Shown here: positions 42,581 through 52,733 of the stretch, piece after piece
Position numbering within the stretch: position 1 is the stretch's first letter
Layout: each line of letters begins with the position of its first letter
Program-made: the position numbers and the translations under genes
Assembly (NCBI GenBank): GCA_042091495.1
Contig: JBELHJ010000009.1
Span: 1 to 64,000 of the forward strand
Origin: JBELHJ01 sp042091495
GTDB lineage: Bacteria > Bacteroidota > Bacteroidia > Flavobacteriales > Flavobacteriaceae
Length of the DNA stretch: 64,000 nucleotides
Direction of reading: 5' to 3'
The notes under the pieces: model-generated
What the model saw: only the letters and a program-made list of their open reading frames with translations
The model's database searches: none
Told to the model about the DNA's origin: nothing

Positions 42581-43924
42581 ATGCCTACTAAAACATTATA
42601 CCTCATAATCTTTGGTTTCTCATTAATTTTAACATCTTGTCAAGATCAAACTAAAAAGTCACCACCAAATATCATATTCATTTTAACTGATGACATGGGT
42701 TATGGCGATTTAAGTAGTTATGGGCATCCGTTAATCAATACCCCTAATATTGACCAAATGGCAGCCCAAGGTGTTAGATTTACATCGTATTACGCCCCAT
42801 CATCAGTATGCACACCATCTCGTGCAGCATCTTTAACAGGACGATATGCCTTAAGAAATGCACCTTTTAATTTTGGTCCAAGCTCTAATAAAGGATTACC
42901 TACAAGTGAAATTACGATTGCCAATGTTTTAAAAACAGTAGGCTATAAAACTGCAGCCATTGGTAAGTGGCATTTGGGACACCTTCCGCAGTTTATGCCA
43001 AACGAGAGAGGTTTTGACTATTTTTATGGACTGCCTTACAGTAATGATATGATTTTACCTTGGTGTCCTTGGTTAAATGACACACACAAACTCAACATGT
43101 ATCAAAATGAAAATATAATTAGAGAGGTTGGTAAAAAACAAGAAAATCTAATAACTGAGTATACTCAAGAAGCTATTAATTTTATTGAATCTAATAAATC
43201 AGATCCCTTTTTTATTTACTTAGCACACAGTATGCCTCACCTACCAGTCAGTGCTCCAAAAAAATCACAAAACAAATCATTAGGCGGAAAATATGGTGAC
43301 GTCATTGAAGCCTTGGATGAGAGTGTTGGTCAAATTTTACAAAAGCTAAAAAAAGAAGGATTAGACAAAAACACATTGGTTGTATTTACAAGTGATAATG
43401 GCCCTTGGCATAACCTTCCAGCCAGAATGGTTACAGATGGTGTAGCACCATGGCACACGGGCTCTAAATCTATGTTTAAAGGTGCAAAAGGTACGACTTA
43501 TGAGGGAGGGCATCGAGTACCTGCAATTATGTATTGGCCAGAGACCATCAAAGCGAACCAAACGAATAGGGAGGTTGTAAGTGCTATAGATTTTTTTCCA
43601 ACTTTTATAAATATTGCCGGTGCTAAATTACCAGAGCAAGTCAATATCGATGGTCAAAGTTTATATCCTTTTGAGAACGGCATTATAAATTCTAAGCGTA
43701 AAATATTTTTTTATACTCATAACGATTATGTAGAAGGCTTAAGAGTTAATGAATGGAAATTACGTATTACAGAAGAACATGGCATTGAATTGTTCAATTT
43801 AAATGAAGATCAAGGAGAGCAATACAATTTAGCCAATGAAAATTTTAATTTGGTTAAAACCCTTTACAATAAAATGGAGGCATTTGCTAAAGAAACAAAT
43901 AGTAATGTCTTCAATCTGAATTAA
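42581..43924 (+). CDS. S1 family sulfatase, arylsulfatase-like lipoprotein
   Basis: A 447-residue formylglycine-dependent sulfatase with a lipoprotein signal (Cys20 in ILTSCQDQ), so it likely sits in the periplasm or at the surface. The active-site Cys77 lies in the C-x-P-S-R maturation motif (CTPSRAASLTGR), to be oxidised to formylglycine by an anaerobic-type or FGE-type maturase not seen in this window. Metal ligands appear in ILTDDMGYGDLSSYG, and later TSDNGPWHNLPA and the KWHLGH segment match arylsulfatase A-like enzymes. It opens the degradation cluster, next to the gene remnant on its left. The sulfated sugar it acts on is unknown. Confidence 0.9.
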   Translation: MPTKTLYLIIFGFSLILTSCQDQTKKSPPNIIFILTDDMGYGDLSSYGHPLINTPNIDQMAAQGVRFTSYYAPSSVCTPSRAASLTGRYALRNAPFNFGPSSNKGLPTSEITIANVLKTVGYKTAAIGKWHLGHLPQFMPNERGFDYFYGLPYSNDMILPWCPWLNDTHKLNMYQNENIIREVGKKQENLITEYTQEAINFIESNKSDPFFIYLAHSMPHLPVSAPKKSQNKSLGGKYGDVIEALDESVGQILQKLKKEGLDKNTLVVFTSDNGPWHNLPARMVTDGVAPWHTGSKSMFKGAKGTTYEGGHRVPAIMYWPETIKANQTNREVVSAIDFFPTFINIAGAKLPEQVNIDGQSLYPFENGIINSKRKIFFYTHNDYVEGLRVNEWKLRITEEHGIELFNLNEDQGEQYNLANENFNLVKTLYNKMEAFAKETNSNVFNLN

Positions 43925-43945
43925 TTCGTTTTAGAAGTTAAAATA

Positions 43946-44131
43946 TTAGAAGATATTCATAACAAAAACAGTAATAAGGCCTGCAAAAAAAACAATACTT
44001 ATACAAATTCCAAGTATGATTAAAAAGCTATTTCCAGCCTTGTTTTGGGAGGTTTCATCAAACATGGTATTTAATTGCTTAATGTGTTTTTTATGAGAAG
44101 TATTGGTAATATTTTTGTTAGATTTTGGCAT
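43946..44131 (-). CDS. Small membrane protein of unknown function
   Basis: A 61-residue protein with a Lys/His-rich N-terminal half (KSNKNITNTSHKKHIKQ) and a single C-terminal hydrophobic helix (NSFLIILGICISIVFFAGLI). It sits alone between a sulfatase and a GNAT gene on the opposite strand. A single-helix small protein is plausible, but there is no homologue I can name and the frame could be fortuitous. Confidence 0.4.
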   Translation of the reverse strand: MPKSNKNITNTSHKKHIKQLNTMFDETSQNKAGNSFLIILGICISIVFFAGLITVFVMNIF

Positions 44132-44197
44132 AAGTTAAATATACATCTTTTAACGTAAGAACTATATAATTATCTTTATTCTTAAGAAAATTAACAC

Positions 44198-44629
44198 ATG
44201 GATCAAAATATTGCTGTTCGTGAAATTGGTTTAGAAATGCATAGTGACATTCTTAGGCTTTCTAAAATCCTTAACCCTAAAATTGAAGAGACGCTTTTAG
44301 CTCCAAGAATTAATAAAATGTTTAATTATGTCAATTACTTCTCTTTTGGTGTTTTTAAAGACAATGTGTTAGTTGGTATTTCAGGAGGATGGGTAACAGA
44401 TCGTTTATATTCTGGAAAACAACTAGAAGTTGACCATTTTATTTTGGACCCTGACTTCAGATCACTTGGAATTGGAACAATATTACTACATTATATTGAG
44501 ACCTGGGCAAAAAATCAAGAATGTATTACACTAGAACTTAACGCCTATGTAGGAAATGCAAGAGGTCACAAATTTTATTTTCAAAACGGCTATAAGATTT
44601 TAGGCTTCCATTTTCAAAAAAACCTGTAA
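44198..44629 (+). CDS. GNAT family N-acetyltransferase
   Basis: A 143-residue acetyltransferase of the GNAT fold. The acetyl-CoA motif A region is FILDPDFRSLGIGTILLHYIE with the R/Q-x-x-G-x-G/A pattern as RSLGIG, and the C-terminal motif B is NARGHKFYFQNGYKILGFHF. It probably acetylates an amine on a small molecule or protein. It lies within the carbohydrate cluster but is convergent with the beta-mannosidase gene, so a role in glycan use is not implied. Confidence 0.85.
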   Translation: MDQNIAVREIGLEMHSDILRLSKILNPKIEETLLAPRINKMFNYVNYFSFGVFKDNVLVGISGGWVTDRLYSGKQLEVDHFILDPDFRSLGIGTILLHYIETWAKNQECITLELNAYVGNARGHKFYFQNGYKILGFHFQKNL

Positions 44630-44641
44630 CCTCAATTTATT

Positions 44642-47218
44642 CTAATGCTCTGAACTGTCGTATAAGCTGTAAGTTTTTAGTTTTCCAACAATATCATCAA
44701 CCTCTATTTTTGTTTCAAATATTAGTGATACTGGCTGTTCTGGTGTAACATCAAAATAATTATCTGTAAAAAAACCTGCAACACCTTCAGCTCTTAGGAA
44801 AAGGGCTTTCGCATAGGTATCTGAAGTTACAGTTAACTTAAAACCGGATTTAACCTTTTGAGATTTAATGGTAATATTAGGTTTTTGGAGTGGTAAATCC
44901 TTTTCTGGCACCATTAAATGAATGTTTTTAGATAAAATATTTCTTTTTGAAACAAATTGAGCTTTGATATAAACTTCAGATTTGGAAATACCATTTAAAA
45001 GCGGTACTAAATCTTTATTAAATACCATAACATTATCATTAGGTTTTAAGGTTTTTGGAATGCTAGTTTCATATATAACACTACCGTCTAGTTTATGAAT
45101 AGATACTTCCAACTGCCCTTTAATTTTATCAATTTCATGAGAAATCACTTGAACTGTTAATGAATCTGTAGTAGTCTCTGGAGCTACAAAAACAGGTGCA
45201 AACATGCGTTTCATTTCATATTGCTGTGCTTTCCATTTACCATAATAATCTATGGTTGACCATGATGCTACTGGCCAGCAATCATTAATTTGCCAGTATA
45301 AAGCTCCCATACAAAAAGGCATTGCTCTTAAATAGGCTTCATGAGCTACACGCATGGATTTAGATTGCATTAATTGTCCCTGATAAATTACACCTTCAAA
45401 ATCTTTAGGTGTGTTATAATGTCTAACAATGTAATCTGCAATTAAAGCATTACCTATGGCACTTTTTTGATGTTGTTTCATCACAGGAGAAAATAATTCC
45501 CAGTCTGATGGTATAGAGAATTTTTTAACACTCTCTAATTCTGGAAACGATTGAAATCCGGTTTCACTCATAAAACGCGGAATATTTTCTTTAGCTTTAA
45601 ATTCTGATATTGGAAGACGCTTCGCTCTATAACCCCAATAATGCGCATCACCCACATAAATATCTTGAGGAGATAAGGAGTCATCATCAGAGGTAGGTGA
45701 ACTGCGCCAATATCTAATTTCCGGTTGGTAAGTCGCCACAACTTCTGGAAGTGTTTCATGAAAGACCTTAACATAAGCATCCCAATTTCTTGGGTCGTTA
45801 GTTGCTTGCCAACCACCGGCACCCCAATTTCTCCATGCGGTTTCTATTTCATTATTACCACACCACAATGCAATACTGGCATGATTACGTAGACGTTTAA
45901 CATTATCTATAGCTTCTTGCTTTACATTTTCAACAAAAGCATCGTCACCAGGATAAAAAGAACAAGCAAACATGAAATCTTGCCAAACCAAAATACCATG
46001 CGCATCACATAATTCATAAAACAAATCAGACTCATATATTCCGCCTCCCCAGACTCTCAACATGTTAAAGTGAGAACGTTTTGAAGACATAATGGTTTGT
46101 AAATACCTTTCTTTATCTACGCGAGTTAAAAAGTTATCTGACGGAATATAATTTGCTCCTTTGGCAAAAAATGGGACCCCATTAACCTTAAAATAAAAAG
46201 ATGCGCCTTGTTCATCTGGATCGGTAACCAGTTCAATAGTTCTCACTCCGAGGCGTTCTTTATGCGATGCTATTAAATTGTCTCCTTCAAACAAGTTTAC
46301 TTCAATATCATACAAGTTCGCCTCACCCATACCGTTAGGCCACCAGAACTTTGGTTTTTTTATAGATAGAGGTATTTTGTAAGCTTTAGTCTTTTTGTTT
46401 AGAACAATATCGGATTCTACTTTAGTTTTTCCATTAACTTTTACTTGGGCAGTTATTGTTTTGTCAGTAATATGGTCTAATTCCAATTCAATATCATAAT
46501 TGGCTTTCTTTTTTGAAATTCCCACAGGTTTAAAGTAAACGGACTGTATGTTGGTTACATTATTACCTTCTATATAAATAGAACGCCAAATACCACTAGT
46601 AAGAAATCGTGGACCCCAATCCCAACCAAACTGATAGCCTGCCTTACGAATGTAAGTTCCAATATGAATGTCTTTTAATTCTTTGAAAGTGGATTTATCA
46701 TTGCCTTGACCTGGAATGGGATAAGGCGACGCTTCATGTAATTCTAGACCGCGTTCTACATAAGAATCAAATACCACTTTAATGGTATTACTCCCTTTTT
46801 TAACATATGGCTTACAATCAAACTGATACCTCAAGTGCATGTTATTTGTAGTAGCTACTAATTGGTCATTAATATAGACACTTGCAAAAGTGTCTAAACC
46901 ATCACAGAATAATTTAATTTGTGATTTATTAAATAAGCTTTCACTAACTTCAAAATTACGTTTGTACTCCCATTTCTCCTTACCTATCCACTGTACTTTA
47001 GATTCATTCATTCGGTAAAAAGGATCTTCAATAACATTATTATTAAGTAAATCTAAGTGGACTACTCCAGGAACCTCAGCTGGCATCCATTTATCAGCAC
47101 TTACCGCTTTAAATTCCCAAGCTCCATCTAATAAAAGTGACTCCTCTTGCGCATTTAGAATAGAAGTAAAAACTAAAAATAGTAAGGATAGTTTGTTAAG
47201 TAATAGTAATAATTTCAT
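44642..47218 (-). CDS. Beta-mannosidase, glycoside hydrolase family 2
   Basis: An exo-acting retaining beta-mannosidase, 858 residues. A signal peptide (about 1-23, ILNAQ) directs it out of the cytoplasm. The GH2 order is a sugar-binding domain (LLDGAWEFKAV at the start, PGVVHLDLL as in family beta-mannosidases), an immunoglobulin-like domain, a TIM barrel and two beta domains. The acid/base is Glu457 in WCGNNEIETAW and the nucleophile is Glu552 in RFMSETGFQSFP. The pattern is that of the MANBA-type enzymes rather than beta-galactosidases. It removes terminal beta-1,4-linked mannose from oligosaccharides. It is divergent from the GH3 gene across a region with two palindromes. Confidence 0.9.
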   Translation of the reverse strand: MKLLLLLNKLSLLFLVFTSILNAQEESLLLDGAWEFKAVSADKWMPAEVPGVVHLDLLNNNVIEDPFYRMNESKVQWIGKEKWEYKRNFEVSESLFNKSQIKLFCDGLDTFASVYINDQLVATTNNMHLRYQFDCKPYVKKGSNTIKVVFDSYVERGLELHEASPYPIPGQGNDKSTFKELKDIHIGTYIRKAGYQFGWDWGPRFLTSGIWRSIYIEGNNVTNIQSVYFKPVGISKKKANYDIELELDHITDKTITAQVKVNGKTKVESDIVLNKKTKAYKIPLSIKKPKFWWPNGMGEANLYDIEVNLFEGDNLIASHKERLGVRTIELVTDPDEQGASFYFKVNGVPFFAKGANYIPSDNFLTRVDKERYLQTIMSSKRSHFNMLRVWGGGIYESDLFYELCDAHGILVWQDFMFACSFYPGDDAFVENVKQEAIDNVKRLRNHASIALWCGNNEIETAWRNWGAGGWQATNDPRNWDAYVKVFHETLPEVVATYQPEIRYWRSSPTSDDDSLSPQDIYVGDAHYWGYRAKRLPISEFKAKENIPRFMSETGFQSFPELESVKKFSIPSDWELFSPVMKQHQKSAIGNALIADYIVRHYNTPKDFEGVIYQGQLMQSKSMRVAHEAYLRAMPFCMGALYWQINDCWPVASWSTIDYYGKWKAQQYEMKRMFAPVFVAPETTTDSLTVQVISHEIDKIKGQLEVSIHKLDGSVIYETSIPKTLKPNDNVMVFNKDLVPLLNGISKSEVYIKAQFVSKRNILSKNIHLMVPEKDLPLQKPNITIKSQKVKSGFKLTVTSDTYAKALFLRAEGVAGFFTDNYFDVTPEQPVSLIFETKIEVDDIVGKLKTYSLYDSSEH

Positions 47219-47316
47219 GGAATAATTAGTAGAGGTTAAATATTAATGTGTTTGCAAATTAAGAAAAATTCACGCCTAAAATAACATATTAACGTATTAA
47301 ATACATTTAATTCTAA

Positions 47317-47330
47317 AATACAATTGTATT
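47317..47330. promoter_or_regulatory. Palindrome in the divergent GH2/GH3 promoter region
   Basis: AATACAATTGTATT is a perfect 14-base palindrome in the 181-base region between the divergently transcribed beta-mannosidase and GH3 genes. It is a candidate operator, though AT-rich palindromes occur by chance. Confidence 0.35.
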
Positions 47331-47338
47331 AGATTATA

Positions 47339-47362
47339 AAACATCTGTTATAATAGATGTTT
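47339..47362. promoter_or_regulatory. Inverted repeat in the divergent GH2/GH3 promoter region
   Basis: AAACATCT (47339-47346) and AGATGTTT (47355-47362) form a perfect eight-base inverted repeat spaced by eight bases (GTTATAAT), 38 bases before the GH3 start. It could be a dimeric regulator site or a leader hairpin of the GH3 mRNA. Confidence 0.4.
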
Positions 47363-47399
47363 ATCCAAAAATGTACTTTAGATTAACTAACAACTTACT

Positions 47400-49730
47400 A
47401 TGTCTTTAAAGAAATTACCCTTAATACTTTTTACAGCATTGAGCTTTATTTTAAATGCTCAAAAAAAACATAACCACAATTATTTAAATCCAAAGCTAGA
47501 TATAGATACACGTTTAGACCTACTTATGGCTCAAATGTCATTAGAAGACAAAGTATATCAAATGAACCAGTTTGTGGGTATTGAACACATGAAAAAGGCC
47601 GAAAAGGATCTAACCGAAGCCGATTTAGCAAATAACGATACTCAAGGTTTTTACAAAGGTGTGTTTAGTAAAGATGTTGAGGCCATGACTAAGGCGGGAA
47701 AAATTGGTTCTTTCTTACATGTTTTAACTCCTGAAGAAGCTAATTATTTACAGGAGTTGGCTGCGCAATCACCTCTAAAAATTCCTTTGCTAATTGGTAT
47801 AGATGCCATTCATGGTAATGCATTGGTAAGCGGAACAACGGTTTACCCCTCCCCTATAACCTTAGCTTCTGCGTGGAACAACGCATTACTTTATGATGTA
47901 GGCAAACAAACTGCTATTGAAATGCGCGCTACAGGATCACATTGGACTTTTACCCCTAACATAGATGTTATGCGCGATCCCCGATGGGGACGTGTTGGTG
48001 AAACTTTTGGTGAGGATCCCTTTTTAGTTGGTGAATTAGGCAGCAGTATGATAAAAGGATTCCAAAACGGAAATCTTAATACAAACGAAAAAGTTATTGC
48101 CTGTGCCAAACACATGATCGCTGGTGGTGAACCAATAAACGGATTAAATGCCTCTCCCATGGATGTTTCTGAACGAACGCTTAAAGAAATCCATTTACCT
48201 CCCTACAAAAAGGCGGTCGATGCAGGCGTATATTCCATCATGGCAGCACACAACGAATTAAATGGTATTCCTTGTCATATGAGCAAATGGTTAATGACTG
48301 ACTTGATTAGAAATGAATGGGGATTTGAAGGATTTTTTGTTAGTGATTGGATGGATATTGAACGTATTGAAACCCTGCATCACGTGGCTAGAAGCTTAAA
48401 AGAAGCTTCCAAATATGCTGTTGAAGCAGGTATGGATATGCACATGCATGGGGTTAAGTTTCCGGAAGCTGTAATCGCTTTAGTTAAAGAAGGCAAACTA
48501 AGTGAGGAACGCATAAATGATGCTTGTCGAAAAATATTAAGAGCCAAATTTATGCTTGGCCTATTTGAAAATAGCACAGTGAATTTAAAGCAAATTCCAA
48601 AAAAAATTAATACTAAAACACACCGAGATAAAGCATTAGAAACCGCCAGAAAAGGTGTTGTTCTTTTAAAAAACAATGCAGTATTACCTTTAAAACCTTC
48701 TAAAGGTAAAACCATTTTGGTTACTGGGCCCAACGCCAACAACCAAACTATTCTAGGTGATTGGCATTGGCCACAGCCTGATGAGAATGTCACCACTATT
48801 TATGAGGGTATAAAAGCTGTAGGTGAGCAAAAAGGTTATAACGTAAATTATTATAATTCTGGTGAAAACATTAGAAAAATAACTACAGAACACATTGAAT
48901 TAACTACTGCAAAAGCAAAAGAGGCTGATATAACTATAGTGGTGGTTGGTGATAATTCCATGCGAAACAAATGGAAAGATAAAACGGCAGGAGAAAATAT
49001 GGCAAGAGCACGTCTAAATTTGGCTGGAAACCAACTTAAACTTTTACAAAGCATAAAAAACACCAACACCCAGTTAATTGTAGTATTAGTTAATGGAAAG
49101 CCTATTGCAGAGCCATGGTTAAAAGACAATGTCCCTGCACTAATTGAAGCCTGGGAACCAGGATTGCTTGGCGGACAAGCTGTGGGCGAAATCATCTTTG
49201 GAGACATAAACCCCAGTGGTAAGTTACCATTAACTGTACCACGTTCTGTTGGACAGCTTCAAATGGTATATAATCATAAACCCTCTCAGTATTTTCATAA
49301 GTATGCCTTTGAGAAAATCAAACCGCTTTATCCTTTTGGACATGGATTAAGTTATTCTTCTTTCACATATGGTACTCCAAGACTAGCAGAAAACAACCTT
49401 GAAAATAACGGCACTGTTATTTTTCAAATTCCTGTTAGCAACACTAGTAAATTAGACGGTGAAGAAGTTGTTCAATTATACATTAGAGATTTATATAGCA
49501 GCGCCACAAGACCGGTAAAAGAACTCAAAGCCTATGAACGTGTTTTTATAAAAGCGGGAGAAACCATAACAGTAAGTTTTGAATTATCTGCAGAATCATT
49601 TGCGTTTTATAATAGATCAATGGACTATGTCGTGGAACCCGGAGTATTCAGAATAATGATAGGTCCCTCTTCTGAAAATAAAACCCTGAAAACCTTAAAC
49701 TTTAAAGTCAATGAGACTATTACGTTTTAA
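47400..49730 (+). CDS. Glycoside hydrolase family 3, beta-glucosidase BglX-like
   Basis: A 776-residue retaining exo-glycosidase. A signal peptide (about 1-20, FILNAQ) is followed by the (beta/alpha)8 domain with PLLIGIDAIHGNALV, RWGRVGETFGEDPFLVGEL and KHMIAGGEP, and the nucleophile Asp316 in GFFVSDWMDIE. The alpha/beta sandwich domain (KGVVLLKNNAVLPL) supplies the acid/base, and a fibronectin type III-like domain ends the protein (VVQLYIRDLYSS). The closest familiar type is BglX, which cuts beta-glucose or beta-xylose from chain ends; specificity is open. The next sulfatase gene starts 20 bases before its stop codon, so the two are translationally coupled. Confidence 0.92.
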   Translation: MSLKKLPLILFTALSFILNAQKKHNHNYLNPKLDIDTRLDLLMAQMSLEDKVYQMNQFVGIEHMKKAEKDLTEADLANNDTQGFYKGVFSKDVEAMTKAGKIGSFLHVLTPEEANYLQELAAQSPLKIPLLIGIDAIHGNALVSGTTVYPSPITLASAWNNALLYDVGKQTAIEMRATGSHWTFTPNIDVMRDPRWGRVGETFGEDPFLVGELGSSMIKGFQNGNLNTNEKVIACAKHMIAGGEPINGLNASPMDVSERTLKEIHLPPYKKAVDAGVYSIMAAHNELNGIPCHMSKWLMTDLIRNEWGFEGFFVSDWMDIERIETLHHVARSLKEASKYAVEAGMDMHMHGVKFPEAVIALVKEGKLSEERINDACRKILRAKFMLGLFENSTVNLKQIPKKINTKTHRDKALETARKGVVLLKNNAVLPLKPSKGKTILVTGPNANNQTILGDWHWPQPDENVTTIYEGIKAVGEQKGYNVNYYNSGENIRKITTEHIELTTAKAKEADITIVVVGDNSMRNKWKDKTAGENMARARLNLAGNQLKLLQSIKNTNTQLIVVLVNGKPIAEPWLKDNVPALIEAWEPGLLGGQAVGEIIFGDINPSGKLPLTVPRSVGQLQMVYNHKPSQYFHKYAFEKIKPLYPFGHGLSYSSFTYGTPRLAENNLENNGTVIFQIPVSNTSKLDGEEVVQLYIRDLYSSATRPVKELKAYERVFIKAGETITVSFELSAESFAFYNRSMDYVVEPGVFRIMIGPSSENKTLKTLNFKVNETITF

Positions 49731-51150
49731 ATTTCAAACTGCAAAAGTTATCATATTAGCTTTGTTTTGCTGTAAACTTAATAGTTTCGCCCAATACAAA
49801 ACTGCAACACCCAATATTATACTCATTATTGTTGATGATTTAAGACCAGAACTCGGGGTTTATGGCAACAACATTATCAAAACACCTCATATTGATGCTC
49901 TGGCACAAGATGGTATGATTTTTAAAAATGCCTATTGTAATGTTCCTGTTTGTGGGGCATCAAGAGCTAGTATGTTAACCGGTTTGAGACCAAATAACAA
50001 TAGGTTTTTAACTTTTAAAACGAAGATTAGTGAAGACGCTCCAAAAGCTACAACCTTTCCTAAATTACTTAAAAGTAAAGGTTACAACACATTCAGTTAT
50101 AATAAAGTGGCACATCATAAATATGATGCCAAAGGAAGTTGGAATCAAGAATGGTACCCTTACCTAAAAAACGAAACTGTTAAAGCCTCGTTTATTGGCT
50201 GGAAAGACTATCAACTTCAAGCTAACAGAATAGCCTTAATCAATAATAAACCAACAGCAGTTTCAGAAAAAGTAGATGGAGATGACTCCATTTATTTTGA
50301 TGGGCAAACTACTCAAAAGGTGATTTCAGATTTAAATGAATTACAAAATAGTAGCACACCTTTTTTTATGGCTGTAGGTTATGTTAAGCCGCACCTACCC
50401 TTTAACGCACCATCAAAATATTGGAATTTATATCTTGAAAATGATATCACCCTTCCAGTGAATCATATATTTCCAGAGTCTGTTCCTAAAGTTGCTAATC
50501 ATAAATGGGGAGAACTCCGTTCCTATAATAAAATCCCCAAACAAGGTCCTGTTGATGATGGTATGGCAAAACATCTTATTCATGGTTACTATGCCTGTGT
50601 GAGTTACATAGATGCCCAAATTGGAAAACTTGTAGACACCCTTAAGCAACTTGATATGTATGACGATACCTACATTATGCTAGTTAGTGATCATGGTTGG
50701 AGTTTATCAGAACATGGCTTATGGGCAAAACATAGCAACTTTGAAAAGGCGCTTAAGATTCCGTTTATCATCAAAGGTCCTGGTGTAGAAAAAGGTAGTA
50801 TTACAGAAAACTATATGGAACTAATTGACTTATATCCTACGGTTTGCGATCTCACAGAAATAGAGAAGCCTCAAAACATTGACGGTAACTCTTTTTTAGA
50901 AACGCTAAACAAGCCTAAGAAAATTTCCAAAAGTAAAATCTTTAGTAAATGGAAAAATGGTGAAACTGTAATTAAAAACAATTGGGCTTTTACCAAATGG
51001 ACTCATAAAAATAAGGCCGATGATAAAATGCTTTTTAATCATGCAAATGACCCTGATGAAATGTCAAATCTTGTAGGTCTAAAAAAACACCAATCTATGA
51101 GTAATTCTTTAGAAACCCTTTTGAATACTCATCTAAAAAACAGAAAATAA
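49711..51150 (+). CDS. S1 family sulfatase, iduronate-2-sulfatase-like
   Basis: A 479-residue exported sulfatase. The signal peptide ends at about residue 28 (LNSFAQ). The maturation motif is C81-G-A-S-R85 (PVCGASRASML), the Cys-type motif with Ala in the third position that is typical of the iduronate-2-sulfatase-like subgroup. Metal-binding IIVDDLRPELGVYG, the KPHLPF segment and the LVSDHGWSLSEHGLWAKHSNFE region complete the active site. Start overlap with the GH3 gene is 20 bases. It is followed by a third sulfatase six bases later. The likely role is to clear 2-O or similar sulfates so that exo-glycosidases can proceed, by inference. Confidence 0.9.
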   Translation: MRLLRFKFQTAKVIILALFCCKLNSFAQYKTATPNIILIIVDDLRPELGVYGNNIIKTPHIDALAQDGMIFKNAYCNVPVCGASRASMLTGLRPNNNRFLTFKTKISEDAPKATTFPKLLKSKGYNTFSYNKVAHHKYDAKGSWNQEWYPYLKNETVKASFIGWKDYQLQANRIALINNKPTAVSEKVDGDDSIYFDGQTTQKVISDLNELQNSSTPFFMAVGYVKPHLPFNAPSKYWNLYLENDITLPVNHIFPESVPKVANHKWGELRSYNKIPKQGPVDDGMAKHLIHGYYACVSYIDAQIGKLVDTLKQLDMYDDTYIMLVSDHGWSLSEHGLWAKHSNFEKALKIPFIIKGPGVEKGSITENYMELIDLYPTVCDLTEIEKPQNIDGNSFLETLNKPKKISKSKIFSKWKNGETVIKNNWAFTKWTHKNKADDKMLFNHANDPDEMSNLVGLKKHQSMSNSLETLLNTHLKNRK

Positions 51151-51155
51151 ATATT

Positions 51156-52730
51156 ATGAAATACATTTCTACAATACTAATCATATCCCTATTATATTTG
51201 GGCTGCAAGAGTTACTATGCTCCTAATACTCCTGAGGAAACCCCTCCAAACATAGTTTTTATTATGTCTGATGATCATGCAGTAAGCGCAGTAAGTGCCT
51301 ATAAAGATTGGCTTTCAGATGTGGCACCTACCCCTAACATAGATCGTATTGCTAAAGAAGGTATGCTACTAAACGCTACCTATAATACCAATTCTATCTG
51401 TGGACCTAGTAGGGCAGCCATTTTAACTGGCAAATACAGTCATGTCAACGGTTTTTTTAAAAACGAAAAAGGCGGTGATTTTAACAGTGCACAACAAACC
51501 TTCCCAAAGCTTTTTCAGAAGTATGGTTATGAAACTGCCGTGATTGGAAAGTGGCATTTGGGAACAGCTCCCACGGGATTTAACTATTCCAAAGTAATGA
51601 TTAATCATGGTGGACAAGGCACCTATTTTGATACTGTATTTTTAGAAAACGGTAAAGACACCATTACCGAAACCACCAGACACTCTAGCGCTCAAGTAGC
51701 TCATGATGCATTGAACTGGCTAAAAAATAAACGAGATGCATCTAAACCATTTATGTTAATGTATCAATTTAAGGCTCCACACCGCCCTTGGACGCCTAAT
51801 CCAAAGTTTAATAATCTATTTCAAGAGGACTTACCAGTACCAGAAACTTTTAATGATGATTACAAGGGAAGAATTGCAGCTGCAGATAACATGATGGAAA
51901 TTGAAAACCATCTTAATCGTAACGATTTAAAAATTACTCCTCCTGAAGGACTTAGTCCCAGGGAGCTCAGACGTTTTAAACAATATGGCAATAATGGTCA
52001 GTTTTGGACGCCACATGACAGTCTTCAAGGCAAAGCATTAAAATACTGGAAATATCAAACTTACATTAAAGACTACCTAAGGTGTGTAGCCGGTGTTGAT
52101 GATGCTGTTGGTGAAATGTTAGATTTTTTAAAAGCAGAGGGACTTGATAAAAATACTATTGTGATTTATACTTCAGATCAAGGGTTTTATTTAGGGGAAC
52201 ACGGCTGGTTTGATAAACGTTGGATGTATGAACCCTCGTTTAGAATGCCATTTTTAATTAAATATCCCAAACATATTAAAGCAGGAACCCAAAATAATGA
52301 CCTTACCTTAAACATTGATTTTGCACCTACACTACTCGATTTTGCAGGTATTCCTGTACCAGATGATATGCAAGGTGAGAGTTTTAAAAACAGTTTAATT
52401 AATAAACCCTTCAAACAACGAGAGGCTATTTATTATCATTATTATGAATATCCAAGATGGCATAAAGTACAACCTCATTATGGTGTTAGCAACGGTGATT
52501 TTAAACTTATTCACTATTACTACAACATGGACCACTGGGAACTTTTTGACTTAAAAAATGATCCTGATGAAATACAAAATCTATACAAGCAAGACGGGTA
52601 TGCAGCCATTACATCAAATCTTAAAAAGGAAATAAAAAGACTTCAAGTTAAATATCAGGATACCATGAGTCTTGAAGCCATGCGTGCCATGACTGATGTT
52701 AATATTAAACGGGTTTATGAAGAACGGTAA
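51156..52730 (+). CDS. S1 family sulfatase lipoprotein
   Basis: A 524-residue sulfatase with a lipoprotein signal (Cys17 in YLGCKSYY). The formylglycine motif is C82-G-P-S-R86 (SICGPSRAAIL). Metal ligands are in IVFIMSDDHAVSAV and in YTSDQGFYLGEHGWFDKRWMYE; KWHLGT and KAPHRPWTP line the substrate site. The C-terminal EYPRWHKVQPHYGVSNGDFKLIHYY region is common in sulfatases of marine polysaccharide loci. It completes the GH3-sulfatase-sulfatase operon and ends three bases from the convergent thioredoxin-like gene. Confidence 0.9.
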   Translation: MKYISTILIISLLYLGCKSYYAPNTPEETPPNIVFIMSDDHAVSAVSAYKDWLSDVAPTPNIDRIAKEGMLLNATYNTNSICGPSRAAILTGKYSHVNGFFKNEKGGDFNSAQQTFPKLFQKYGYETAVIGKWHLGTAPTGFNYSKVMINHGGQGTYFDTVFLENGKDTITETTRHSSAQVAHDALNWLKNKRDASKPFMLMYQFKAPHRPWTPNPKFNNLFQEDLPVPETFNDDYKGRIAAADNMMEIENHLNRNDLKITPPEGLSPRELRRFKQYGNNGQFWTPHDSLQGKALKYWKYQTYIKDYLRCVAGVDDAVGEMLDFLKAEGLDKNTIVIYTSDQGFYLGEHGWFDKRWMYEPSFRMPFLIKYPKHIKAGTQNNDLTLNIDFAPTLLDFAGIPVPDDMQGESFKNSLINKPFKQREAIYYHYYEYPRWHKVQPHYGVSNGDFKLIHYYYNMDHWELFDLKNDPDEIQNLYKQDGYAAITSNLKKEIKRLQVKYQDTMSLEAMRAMTDVNIKRVYEER

Positions 52731-52733
52731 AGT

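Noticed and set aside
48380..49207. Antisense ORFs within the GH3 gene
   Set aside because: They mirror the strong coding frame of GH3 on the other strand and have no plausible domain.
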